From Bedellia somnulentella (taxonomy: Eukaryota; Arthropoda; Insecta; Lepidoptera; Bedelliidae): a DNA stretch of 64,000 nt. The stretch spans positions 7,564,001 through 7,628,000 of the forward strand of contig OY755187.1 in assembly GCA_963576735.1 (NCBI GenBank), in the 5' to 3' direction. This document shows positions 32,216 through 44,900 of this stretch, one piece after another. The first letter of the stretch is position 1. The number at the start of each line of letters is the position of its first letter. The notes below the pieces were generated by a model that saw only the letters and a list, made by a program, of their open reading frames with translations, was not told where the DNA came from and searched no databases. The translations under genes and the position numbers were made by a program.

Positions 32216-32929
32216 ATCTACATGGTGAATTGATGGCAATTAATATCCGTGTATGCTCTTTCCATTTAGTGAAACTGTTTATCACACAGAAGTACTAACG
32301 CTGCTCCCTGATTGCGGGTTATTTCTTCTGTGTTGATTGTGTCACAATGGCAAGATTGTCGCTTTCAAAATTCTTAATTTACAATCTGACAGTTTTGAAT
32401 AAAACTATGTTGAAAATAAAAAGCCCAACTTTAGGACGCAATAAAAAGTTTTTACCGGGTTAATGCCTGACGCTCATCAATGTACTGCTTAATATATTAC
32501 AACCTCACCTTTTTAATTTTCACATTTCTTTTTTATACTATATTTTTTAAATTATTATTCCATGATGATGTTGTTGGAAACCATCACTAGATTAGCCTAC
32601 ATTTCATCTTTCTAATACCAAAACTTTCGGAGGTTAATTTTTATTTTAGCGTTGTGTTTATCCCTTTAAAGAATAATATCTGTGATGATAAAGTATTAAT
32701 TAAAACGACAGTAGTGACGTTCTGTAAATAGATATATAATTAAATTAATTAATGAACATTACCTAATAGCATACCTATTAGCCTCACCGGTAGAATTACT
32801 CAAACGTTTTCGGAATTGATACCTAACTCAAAACGAGCACGAATACCGTCGTCACCACTAACGGTAATCTTAATGATTCAAACCGAAACCGATACCTTAA
32901 CCTCAGTTGTTCTCCGACCGCCGACCACT

Positions 32930-35900
32930 ATGGGTCGACTACGCTCTCTGCCACTATTCTACCAGGCTAGGTACTCGTCAACATGCCCTTTCGCAACTCG
33001 ACAGCGATCTCAAATAGCCCCTGCTGCAGACTTAACACAGGAAGCTTTCGCTAATGCTAAACCATATTCAGAAGTCCCAGGTCCTAAACCCATTCCTATA
33101 CTCGGGAATACCTGGCGTATGGTCCCAGTTATAGGTCAGTTCGATATTTCGGAGTTCGCCAAAGTGACGCAATTGTTTTTGGATCGCTACGGAAAGATTG
33201 TGAGGCTAGGGGGTTTAATTGGACGCCCGGATTTACTGTTTGTGTACGATGCTGACGAAATTGAAAGGATTTATAGGAGAGAAGGTCCTACGCCCTTTAG
33301 GCCGTCTATGCCGTGTCTAGTGAAATACAAATCGGAAGTGAGGAAGGACTTTTTTGGGGATTTGCCTGGTGTTGTTGGAGTGTGAGTATTGTTTTATTTG
33401 TAGTTTATTATTATTGTAGGTGAAGCCGTGTAGTGCCGGCTTAGAATGTCACTACTCCTTTCTACCCACGGGTGTCGTAAGAGGCTACTCAGGGTATTGG
33501 GGCTTTTTATTGGATTTATGGGCGATGCGGTTGGAGACCCATCACCAAAAACCTTTATTTTAACTATCTTTTCCCCACTCAACTTCCAAAAGTGGCTGAG
33601 GAATTTATAATTCCTTAGCTCTGGCTACCCCTTCTAGGGAAATATCGCCGTGAGTATATGTATGTATGTATGTGAAATTTCAAATCGGTAACCGTTCAGT
33701 TGCGGATGATTTAGTTCCAACAAGAAAAATGAAAATCAATTTCAAAGCTGATAAAATAATACATTTTATTTATAAGAATAGTGTTACTTATATTTACACT
33801 CAGAACAAAGTTTTGTGTATTCTTTGATAAAAAATACCGATATGCGCTACCCTCAGTATTTTAAGTATATAATTATTTTATTATGATAAGGATTAAGACA
33901 GGCATAATAATAAATATAAATTAAGTGTAGGAGAACATAATATGAACCTATAGCTAATGAAGTTTCAATCTAAATGTATGTCGAAATAATTATATTAGTT
34001 ATATACAAAACTATTTACTTACATATAATTATCTGTTTTCTTTCTATATGTTTTGAAGTTTGTCTACAATGTATTAATAAATAGACGTCAGACATAGACA
34101 CATTAATTTTAATTAATACCCATAAAAGATAAATATTTCTCAGTAACAGAATTGGCATTGACCTCGCTTTTTTAACATACCCTTTTTATATTATAAATCG
34201 ATAAAGGACATCAAACTAAACAACTTTGCCTATGGAATGCCTATCTAAAATATGGTAATTTTCAAAAAAATATAATAATTAAAAAATTTCGTACCTAGTT
34301 CAAACTGAGAATGTATAGAATGAGAATCTTTGCTTCAGTGAAAATAAGAAACAAAAAAAAACATTTGATCTATGCTTTTCGCTCTGTAAACAAAAATATA
34401 ACTTCTTTCGGTATTTTCCAGTTGTATTGATCGTCGTTGAAAAATAATATCATGAAAATAAACCGGTAAGCGAGCGATTGAACTGGAAAATATCGAAAGA
34501 GGTTATGTTTTTGTTTACACCATAGATCAAATGTGTTTTTTTATTTCTTATTTTCACTGAAGCAAAGAATCTAGTTCTATACATTCTCAGTTTGAACTAG
34601 GTACGACAATTTTTAATTATTATATTATTTTGAAAATTACAATATTTTAGATAGGCATTCCATGGGCAAAGTTGTTTAGTTTGATGTCCTTTATCGATTT
34701 ATAATATTAAAAGGGTATGTTATAGAAGCGAGGTCTAGGCCAATTCACTTAAGCGAAAATGACCAGCTTTAAAGTCAAAATTATGCAAAAAGTGGAATAC
34801 AGTTATGTCGAAATAACTGTATATAAAAAGGTTTTGAGCAGACGCAATAAAACCGCTTAGAGTTCAGACCTCTTTGGTGAACAGGTTTATATCTGTCTCA
34901 ATCAACTTTCACCTGTCTCCTTCTTATTTTCGTTCTCAAAAAGGATGTTCAAAACAGTGGAATTAAAAAAACTGTTAGCTTCGGTTAATGAACTTTTTAA
35001 TGTTTAACCAGCTCAGACAGGGTATATCCTATCTCTTCGGTCTTTATACGGTAGTTTTCGTAAGAGGCGAGGCAGGTAGCTGTATGGCCTATGTTATGTC
35101 GGTGTAGAATAGCACTTAACTCACCCATTTCTTTCCACAAGTATAGTAAGGGACGACCTAGGGTATTGCAGCTTTATTGTGATCATTGGTCAGAACCACA
35201 TCACTATTAAACTTTGTTGCTTACAATCTTTTCACCACAAGACATTCAAAAGTGGCTGAGAATTATCTTATTTATACTGTTTTGGGTACCCCTTTTTAGA
35301 GATTTATAGCCGTGATATGTACATAGGCAAGTTAGGGTACTAAAAATTTTTAAATTGATATTTGGGTTACCAACCACATCATTTGCTCCTCTTATTTTGG
35401 GACTGTAAAAAAAACAAAGTGGTAATAAATATATTTGGAGCCAATTCTAATGGCGCCACGTTTGATATTATAAAAATAGTAGAAACACATCAAAAAGGCG
35501 CAATTCGTAATAATAATAATACAGGAGAAACTATATAAAATAAACTATCTAACAAAGAAAGTGTGATCGTACTAAGACATAGAATAGCACTACCAATACC
35601 CACTCTCCTACATTAGGGTGTCGTACAAAGGTGTGGTGTTGGATCTTTAAGGTGATGGTGGGCAATATATACTCGTATATTAAGTCAAGTATAAAGTATA
35701 CACTTTGTAGGCAGAGATCAAGCTAATATAGCTGATATTGCTCGTAGAAGATCGCAACTGTACGACATTTCAAGACCTTATCATGACGCTAATATTCTCA
35801 TCGGGCTAGGTACTACTTGACAAAACTCTCACTTGCTTACATTCATACATACATACATATACTCACGGCTATAAATCCCTAGAAGGGGTAGCCAGAGCTA

Positions 35901-38900
35901 AGGAATGAGAAATTACTCAGCTACTTTTGGTAGTCGTATGGGGAAAAAGATGTTAAAATAGAGGTTGTTGGTGATGGGTCTCCAACCGCATCGCCCAAAA
36001 ATCGGCCCAATACCGTTAGTCTTAAATACACTCACCGGAAGAAATGGGGTAGTGCTATTCTAAGCCGACACTACACATCAATCATCAATCTTCTTTTACA
36101 TTATTTTATATTTTTTGCTTATAAAAGAGACCATAATCTATATATATATATATAAAACAAATTGGTGTTAGTTAAAGTATTTATAACTACAGAACGGATG
36201 AACCGATTTGGCTGAAAATTAGTGGAGAGGTAGCTTAAAACCAGGAAAAGGACATAGGATACTATATTATATATATATTTTTTATAATATTGAAAGGTGG
36301 AAAGATTTGCTTGTATGTTGGTATGTTGGTAATGAAAAAGCTCCGCAACAAATTAAACGATTTCATAAATTCTTGCATCAATGGAAAGCTAGAACATTCA
36401 GAAGTAACATAGACTATTTATCATCACGATATTAACGTATGGGGCAAGCAGTGAAAAATACTTAACACCAGCCGTGCGAAGCGGGGGCGGACCACTAGTC
36501 ACAAATAAAATCTTTCAATAACATTTTTTTTAAAAGAAGAGTTCAATAAAGTCAAAGTTATCTGTGGTTAATTGAAATACGATCGAAAGGGAAAGTAATT
36601 GCTTTCCATTTTCTATTCGCAGCTGTGGTGTAGCGTTAGTATGAATTTTATCCTGTGGTTGGATGTGGCTAAGACCCCTTATTGCGATTCTTTATTTTAA
36701 CTACTTCAGCCCATTCAACTTTTAAAAGTGACTGACTTGTTTCTGTATTTCTAGTCGTGAGTTTAATATAGGTACTGGTTTTTTATGGTATGTAAGCAGA
36801 TTATACGATTTAATAGACACCTCCTAAGACATCCACAGATAAAGGTGAGGTATTACGATTGTGAGAAAACTTAAAAATATATTTGAAACTCTATTATAGA
36901 GTCTGGCTTCAATTCCTAAGTACGTGCTGTAAATACTCAATGAAGTTAAGTAAAGATCCTTGAGTCAAGTGAGCGAATGTTTGCGTGAGATGTGAATGGC
37001 ATATCAAAGTACTTGCGAGGTGGGATGGGTTCAATTTATTGAGCAAACTTATTACATATACTCACGCCATTAGTTCCCGTTGGGGTTGGTTGAGACTATA
37101 TCGATTGATACTTTGTATGATCCTTCCAAATATCTTACTCGCTCTGTCGTATTAAGTATATTATAATTATTAGTATTGTCGGCCTAGAATTGCAATACCC
37201 CACATCCCTGCTGTAGGTGCGGTATGTACGACGCTGTAGGGTTTGAGGCCTTTAAGGCTATTGTTAGGAGATGTGACTAGAACCTCATCTGTCTTTGAAA
37301 TAACCTAACCTTCAAACGAAGCTCTGTCTACCCGAAATCCTCAAGACTTATAGCTAAACGATATAAGCATAAGCATAATAAGCATAAACGTTCACGCCGA
37401 ATATCCCCGAAGGGGTTGGCAGAAGTACTAATACTTCTGAACATCACGTGACTTTGTCACCTGGTGTTCAGAGTACCCACGTTTTGCATGGACAGTGTAC
37501 TCACGTGATAGGGGGCAGGCCTATCGCCGTTTTGTACGAATACACTGTCACATGACTAAGTACAACTCAGCCATGTGGGTTTCCTCACGATGTTTTGATA
37601 AACGATATGTTGATGGATTATGCAGGACAGATGACAAACAGGCAAACTTGATTAAAATGTATGTTTGTTAAGATTATAAGCCAATCATGAATGGCATACT
37701 CTTTCTTGAACTGTGTAAAAAATAATTCTTATCTTTCTCCCCAGCTTTTATCCATAATCACAGGTAATATAAATATAATATAAATACATAATCTACTTAA
37801 CTTGAATTAACTCAAATTGGCTTAAACAGAGAAGAGACTACTGATTCCCCTATGTCCGAGGCTGAAAAGCCTTTCTTGTTTCCTTCGCAAACGTCCCCCC
37901 GTCATAAAAGGCCGCAGTTAGGCTGACTAGACTGCCGAAATGATGAGACTATACTAAACACTATACATACTGGAATTCAGTCCTTGATCTACTCGGGAAT
38001 CTTTAAAATTAAATGGTTCAACGACTCAGATGATTAAAGTTTATTTCCCTAGGTAGAGCAACAATAAAGAAAGATGTAATAGAATCAAATATAGTGCAGA
38101 AAGCCCTTATTCCGAAGACTATAGTTTGTCGCATTCTGACCCCGACACAGTTCTCATCATGATGACACATTCATAGAATAGCCATACTTATTTCACCTTG
38201 GCCTTCGTGTGTACTATAACTACAATATTTGCGTTGACATAACTTTGTAAGCGGATGAACAAATAGCCTACAACGATGATTAGCGGCTGAGTGTCAATTC
38301 TCCCATTCGAACTATGTATTTAGATGACTTTGTTGTTTTTACACTATTTTAGCACCTTTTATCGGTTAGGTAAATATAAATAGAGGTATGGTTTGCACGA
38401 GTTAGTCTCGTTAGTAGATCAGTAGGTAAAGCTTAGTTGAAATTGAAATAGTTAATGATTTTAAATGAAAAGTCAAAATTTTGAAGGTAAAAAACTCTAG
38501 AGATTTGTCATAATCATAATCGTAAAAAGTGGCTAGTGATGGCCTGAAAATATGTATGAATTTGAAATAATTAAATGCATAACAACAAAAATGCAAAAAA
38601 AGAGCTCCGAGATCAATACAATACGGACACTATTGAGAAAATAATTGCGAAATTTAGTACTGCTCTTGAAATGTATTATTTAAACCACAATATGCTACTT
38701 TATATATGAGCGGAATCCCCCATATGGTAAATTATGTGAAAGAATTATTCTCCATAAAATTACGAAGACCATTTCACTCAACTTCCATAGCACCAAAGTC
38801 AAAATTTTACTTCAAACACGCTCGTTCGTTTGCAAAAGAGGAAACTGGCATTTTATCACGTATTTGAGGACCGTGTGAGTGTGACATGCGCACTCTTGAC

Positions 38901-41900
38901 ACACATAACTAGTAGGCTGCGACGGAAATAGGCTCTGGTATGGTTTTGGTAAATTGTTTGATGATTTTTTAGCTGAACGGCATAAAATGAAACCATATTG
39001 ATCTCTGATTGGTCATGACTTCTTCCTATTTGTCAAAATTTTGCGTACATGTTAGCTACACAAAACTGCGATAGTGTTGTTGTCCTGACCAAAAAAAACG
39101 TACGTATACACCTCTGCCAACCCCTTCGGGGATATTCGGCGTGAACGTTTCATAATTTAAATCTTTTTGTTCATGAAAACCTCATGTGGGGATTATTACT
39201 AATAAATAAAGGAAAGAAAAATTTCGACACAGGCGGGGATCGAACCCGCGACCTCGGGTAAACGCCCCGGACGCTCTGCCAACTGAGCTACCGTGTCAGT
39301 TGGCTGCCAGTGCGAAATTCTTCTATCCTTTATTTCTTTTTACACGTTTAAGTAGTGTTTGCGTTTCCTACCTCCGAATTTTTTACTAATTCGACGAATA
39401 AAGGATAGAAGAATTTCGCACTGGCAGCCAACTGACACGGTAGCTCAGTTGGCAGAGCGTCCGGGGCGTTTACCCGAGGTCGCGGGTTCGATCCCCGCCT
39501 GTGTCGAAATTTTTCTTTCCTTTATTTGTTCTTTATTTATTAGTGAACGTTTCAGTTGAGTTGATTAACTATTATATTATTCTTGGATATGCACAGTTGT
39601 ATATGTGGCCTATTGTATCATCTTATTATTTAATTGTGTTGGTCAAGGCAAAATTACGAAATATATATGCGAGATTTAACTTGATCAAAGACTTGACATA
39701 CATACATGTACCTCCGTAGCTAAAAGGTAGCCTCGGTAGGTAGAATAAAATATAATTTAAAAGGTGTCGGCTAAACGTAGCACTACCCCATTTCTTCCTT
39801 TTAAGGGATTTTTGGGCGATGCGGTTGGAGACCCATCACCAACTACCTTTATTTTTACCATCTTGTCTCCACTCAACTTTCCAAAAGTGGCTGAGGAATT
39901 TATAATTCCTTAGCTCTGGCTACCCCTTCTAGGGAATTATAGCCGTGAGTATATGTATGTATGTATAATTTAAAAAGCCTCATTTAAAAACAGATTATGA
40001 TAGAAAAAAAGAAAACAACTCAACTTAACTTTCAATACATATATCTCCGAATGGGTGCCAGAGGTACTAATACTTCTTAACATTCCGTGATATTTTGGTC
40101 ACCTGATGTTCAGAGTATCTACGTTTCCTCGAATAGTGCATTCATAAAATATGGAATCGGTCTATGTGGAGTTATGTTATATACACCTCAGCAAAGTGGG
40201 TTTCTTCACGTTGTTTTCCCTCATCGTAAATAACTTTAATAAATAAACGAGAAGCGATAGTCGTAGTTAGTTATCATGGTAGTTTAATCATTCGCACTCT
40301 CAGAACGAAAGAGGCTCAACTCAAAAATAGTGATATTGAGTTACATACATACGTAGAGATGCATAACAAAATATGTTCTAAAACAACGGCACTTATTGTT
40401 ATAGGGTCGGAAAATTCGCTATCCTGTTTTTTTAACAATTTAGTGCCTTTGTTTTACTATTCATCGGATTGGGCATACCTTTTTATGTCTCTCTAGGATT
40501 GTAACTCAATATCACTATTTTTGAGTTAAGCCTCTTTCGTTCTGAGAGTGCGATATAAATTTCACGTGTCACAGTGTTTGTCACCAAACTCCTCCGAAAC
40601 GGCTGAACCGATTTCAATGAAATTTTGCATGCAGACTCGGTGGGTTTTTATGCTCCTAACTGATAAGAGTTGTTCAATATCCACCCCTAACATATGATTT
40701 TTATTTTATAGATTATAAATTCCCTATATTATATTTATATTATATATAATTTATGTTGCAAAACAACGTTTTTATATGATATAATATGTATATATAGATG
40801 TTAATCGCAATACAGTTCTTTCAATGCTAGATAATGGGAAGAATTGTAAACAAATAGTGCGCGTAGACAATTTTTCGCTTGAATTATTTTATTGGCAATG
40901 TGTGGTCCGATGCGTACCCACTTATAACTAGAAGTAGATACTAAATTAACAATATTGGCATTCTAATTAATTCATCATCATGTAGTCCTGTTATCCCTCA
41001 TCAGGGACATAGGGCCTGAAGAAGAGATCTCCACTTTTCTCGATTTTGTGCGGCAGCTTCCAGGTCCTCCAGCCTCCAGGTGCTACGGGGGCGACCCGGC
41101 CTTCTTTTGCCATACGCTTGCCACTTTAACCCTTGTTTGGATAGATGAGTGTCAGGTCTTCTCAGTACATGTCCAATCCAACGCAATTTCCTCATAAGGA
41201 TCTCCTTGTCGATGGACTTTTGGTCAGTCAACTCCCACAGCCTTACGTTAGTTATGGCTCGCGGCCAGAAGATTTCCAGAATGCGTCGTAAATATTTGTT
41301 TACGAAGACCTGTAGCTTGCTGGTTACTTCATTTTTAACGAGCCATGTCTCGCATCCGTACAGGAGGACTGATTTTACATTGGAGTTGAACGTTATGATT
41401 AATTAAGTAAAGAAAATTTTTCTACTCCACCAGGACTCGAACCCGCTGCCTCTCGGTCAATGCCTCGGTTATAATCCCCACATGAGGTTTTCATGAACAA
41501 AACATTTTAATTATGTAATATTGGCGTTCACAAAAGAGAACAACACGTACATACTTATGTATAATAAATAAAGTATGTATGCTGTTCTTCTTAGTCAATG
41601 CCAATGCCTTTGACTACAATATTATGTAAATGAAGGCACAGCATGCATAAACATACAATAGTTGTGAAGGCGGAGATTCTAAATTTATGTAGATACCAAA
41701 AAGGTAATTAAATTCAATACCACTAAGTAAATAAAAATATAATTATGCATGGACCTTTATATTTTCATTGCCTTAACAAACACAGAAAAATAAAACTTTT
41801 TCATCCAAAGAAACATCAAAATTAATACAGGCCGCCTCCATTATTAGTGATAGATAACAGATTTCAAATAAATAATTATTTTATCACTTCCATAAATAAA

Positions 41901-44900
41901 GTTATTATTTGAATAAAAACAATAACTAAGGACCAAACATGGATGTTCATCATAGATTATTTGTTCCCAGGTGATATGATAGACCCAACACACTCTCCTA
42001 ATCACTTAGACCACGACCGTCTTCAATTTCCATAAGTACCTCTACCTACCTACCTCTACCGGTTTTACTTCTCTCTATGGAACAGGTGCGAGATGGCCAT
42101 AATAGTTTCATTTTCACTAAGCAAGTGAAAGTAATGGAAAGTAGACATTATAGCTACGAATGTCATCAAAGCCTCACTCAGTATGATGGATAAATACTTT
42201 TTATTGTATCAAATAGCCTATCTAGTGTCATTTGAAATGTTCTGCGAACCAGCACAACGAATTTCTATGAGTGTTGTGTTTGAGTAGGAATGCGAATAGT
42301 ATGCATATTTATAACACCCTTATGGCGATCGGGGGAACCAGATGAATGAGGGCAGCAAAGAACCGATCGTTATGCTTCTTCAGCAGTGGACGTCAATTGA
42401 CTTATGCTGACGATGATGAATGATAATTACTTACTTATGCTCACACCCATTATTCCCATTAGGATAGGCAGAGACTATAAACCGCCACTTTGCACGATCT
42501 TGACAAATGTCTGTGGCTTCCTTATAATTATTAATCTTCTCATACATGCTTTTTTATTCTCCTCACTTCGGACTCCCGCCCTTATAAGAATGTTTCTATG
42601 ATAATTTTACCCCTATTTTTCAAATGACTTCAAAAAAGAAGGTTCTCAATTCGATTGTATGTTTTTTGTATGTGTGTTACTCGATAAGTCGTAAAGTCGG
42701 TTCCATTTTATGCTATTCATCATCTGTCATCCCGGTAACACGAGCAAGGTTATTATTTAGTTCCTAATAGGGCAAGACAACCGGTTTTAGGGTCAGCTAA
42801 TCAATACATAGTATAAAACAAAGTCGCTTTCGCTGTATGTCCGTATGTATGCTTAGATCTTTAAAACTACGCAACGGATTTTGATGCGGTTTTTTTTAAT
42901 AGATAGAGTGATTCTTAAGGAAGGTTTGTATGTATAATAAATGCATAATATTAAATAATTTAAAGGTTTCTAATGTGATGTCGTAAATAAGCACGTTTTT
43001 TTGCGCTTATATTGCAAACGCTGGCTGAACCCTACGAGATAGACCAAAATAATGTACTACAGTATTGTTCACCTTAAAAAGTTCAACAAAAAAGTCCGCG
43101 ATGGTATATGTCTATCTCTTAGGGATAACCCAGCATAACCATTTTTATTCTTTACTAAAAAATGGTAATTTACGAAGTGATTTTAAACAATACAGCATTA
43201 ATCCTTATCCAATTAAGTACCTTAAATAAATTGTGCATTTATTATAGATCAATATGCTTTTTACAGCATGTAATTTAAGTGAATATTACCGAAGATATTA
43301 CAAATTTAAAATGCAGGGTCGTAGTTGTTTGCGCCGGGCGGCGCGTGCCTATAAATAGCGCGTCGATGGCCGCGCTTCGCCTTTCCTATCCGACTTAGCT
43401 TAGGTACACCTATCCGACTTAGCTTAGGTACACCTATCCGACTTAGCTTAGGTACACCTATCCGACTTAGCTTAGGTACACTCCTTTTCACCGCCCGGCA
43501 CAACACATCAAGGTGACGCCGCATAGGCCGCAGGGCCAGCAGCACCGAGCCGGAGGGGTTTTAGTCGGTAAAAGTCCGACATACCGGATCCATGAGGATT
43601 TCCCCTCCGGATATCAAGAATTAAACATGTTTGTATTGGCTAATGACAAAAAAGCTGTGAATGTTGTGTATAAGGACATTCTGTAGTAGGTATATTTTGC
43701 ATTGCACCCGTGCGAAGCCGGGGCGGGTCGCTAGTAAAGTAATAAAATGCTTAAGACACCAACTATGACAAGTAAAAATCACCTTTACTATATTTTACTG
43801 TCAAATAATAATAATGTTAACTTAAGTAAGGGTGAAACTGCCCCACAGTGACAATCAAGCACCTGTACCTATTGTATTCAATATTCAAAGTATCTATTGT
43901 ACTATTAAGAGTGAGCAGAATGCTCTATCATATAAGTACATTGATATATTATGCTATACTTACGTATGTAACTATTACTCAGCCATGTGGATTTGTTAAC
44001 AATGTGTTCCCTGATAGTTTGGCACATATGACTTTGGGAAAGATACGATTATCGTAGGCCCGATTCAATATTAAAACCTACGCCTCTCTGCATTAGATTC
44101 TGTGTTCTTTTTCGCGGAATTATCGATGTTAAACAAACAAACATACATATACTCGCGGCCATATATCCCAAAAAGGTGTTGCCAGAGCTTGAAACTAGAA
44201 ACTCCTCAGCCACATTTAGAAGTTGATAGGGGGCAAGATGATAGAAATAAAGTATCGTTGGTGATGGGTCTCCAACCGAATCGCCCAAAACCACTTAAAA
44301 AAGCCCTATACTCTTAGTCGCCTCCTACGTAGAAAGGTATAGTGACATTCTAAGCCGGCACTACACGGCAATTCTTAAAGTTTTCGTTAATAAACCTATA
44401 CATCCTCTATTTTAGGCACGGTGAGCAATGGCGTACGTTCCGGTCAAAAGTCCAACGGCCAATTCTACAGCCACAAACAGTAAAGAAATATGTGAAGCCA
44501 ATCGAAGACGTTACTCAGGATTTCATAAGTTATATGGAAGGTGCTAGAGATGAGAACTTAGACTTACCACACCACTTCGATAATGATATACATCGGTGGT
44601 CTTTGGAGTGTAAGTTGGATATATATTTTTTTAGCTTAATTTTACTATTCATGTTAATTTGTATATTTAGTTTGATATTTTAGGTCCTGGGGTCTAAAGG
44701 TTAGAGTGTTGATTTCTCAATCGAGACGCTCGGGTTCGATTTCAGTCAGGAAAATGATACAAATTTAAGTAAGATTTTACTTAAAACATTGCAGTTGGAA
44801 AGAGTTTGGTTGTTCAATATTTTCATACGTGCCCTTTAATTCGTCACACTTTGGAGGCCTGCTTTTTAATTCTCTATTTGAACTCCGTTGTCGTCCTCTA

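Noticed and set aside
32816..32929. Upstream in-frame start for the P450
   Set aside because: It would add 38 residues without targeting character. The stretch beginning at 32930 looks like the true mitochondrial presequence. Not excluded.
39424..39508. tRNA gene
   Set aside because: Acceptor and T arms pair well, but the anticodon arm is poor (position 33 not T, mismatch at the stem top). The same core recurs in several truncated or rearranged copies, so it belongs to repeat C.
43306..43545. Minus-strand frame with repeated PKLSRIGV
   Set aside because: Created by the 24-bp minisatellite. No start context, homologue or splice structure.
44690..44790. Possible tRNA gene
   Set aside because: B-box-like sequence is present, but the arms do not close and no anticodon loop can be defined.
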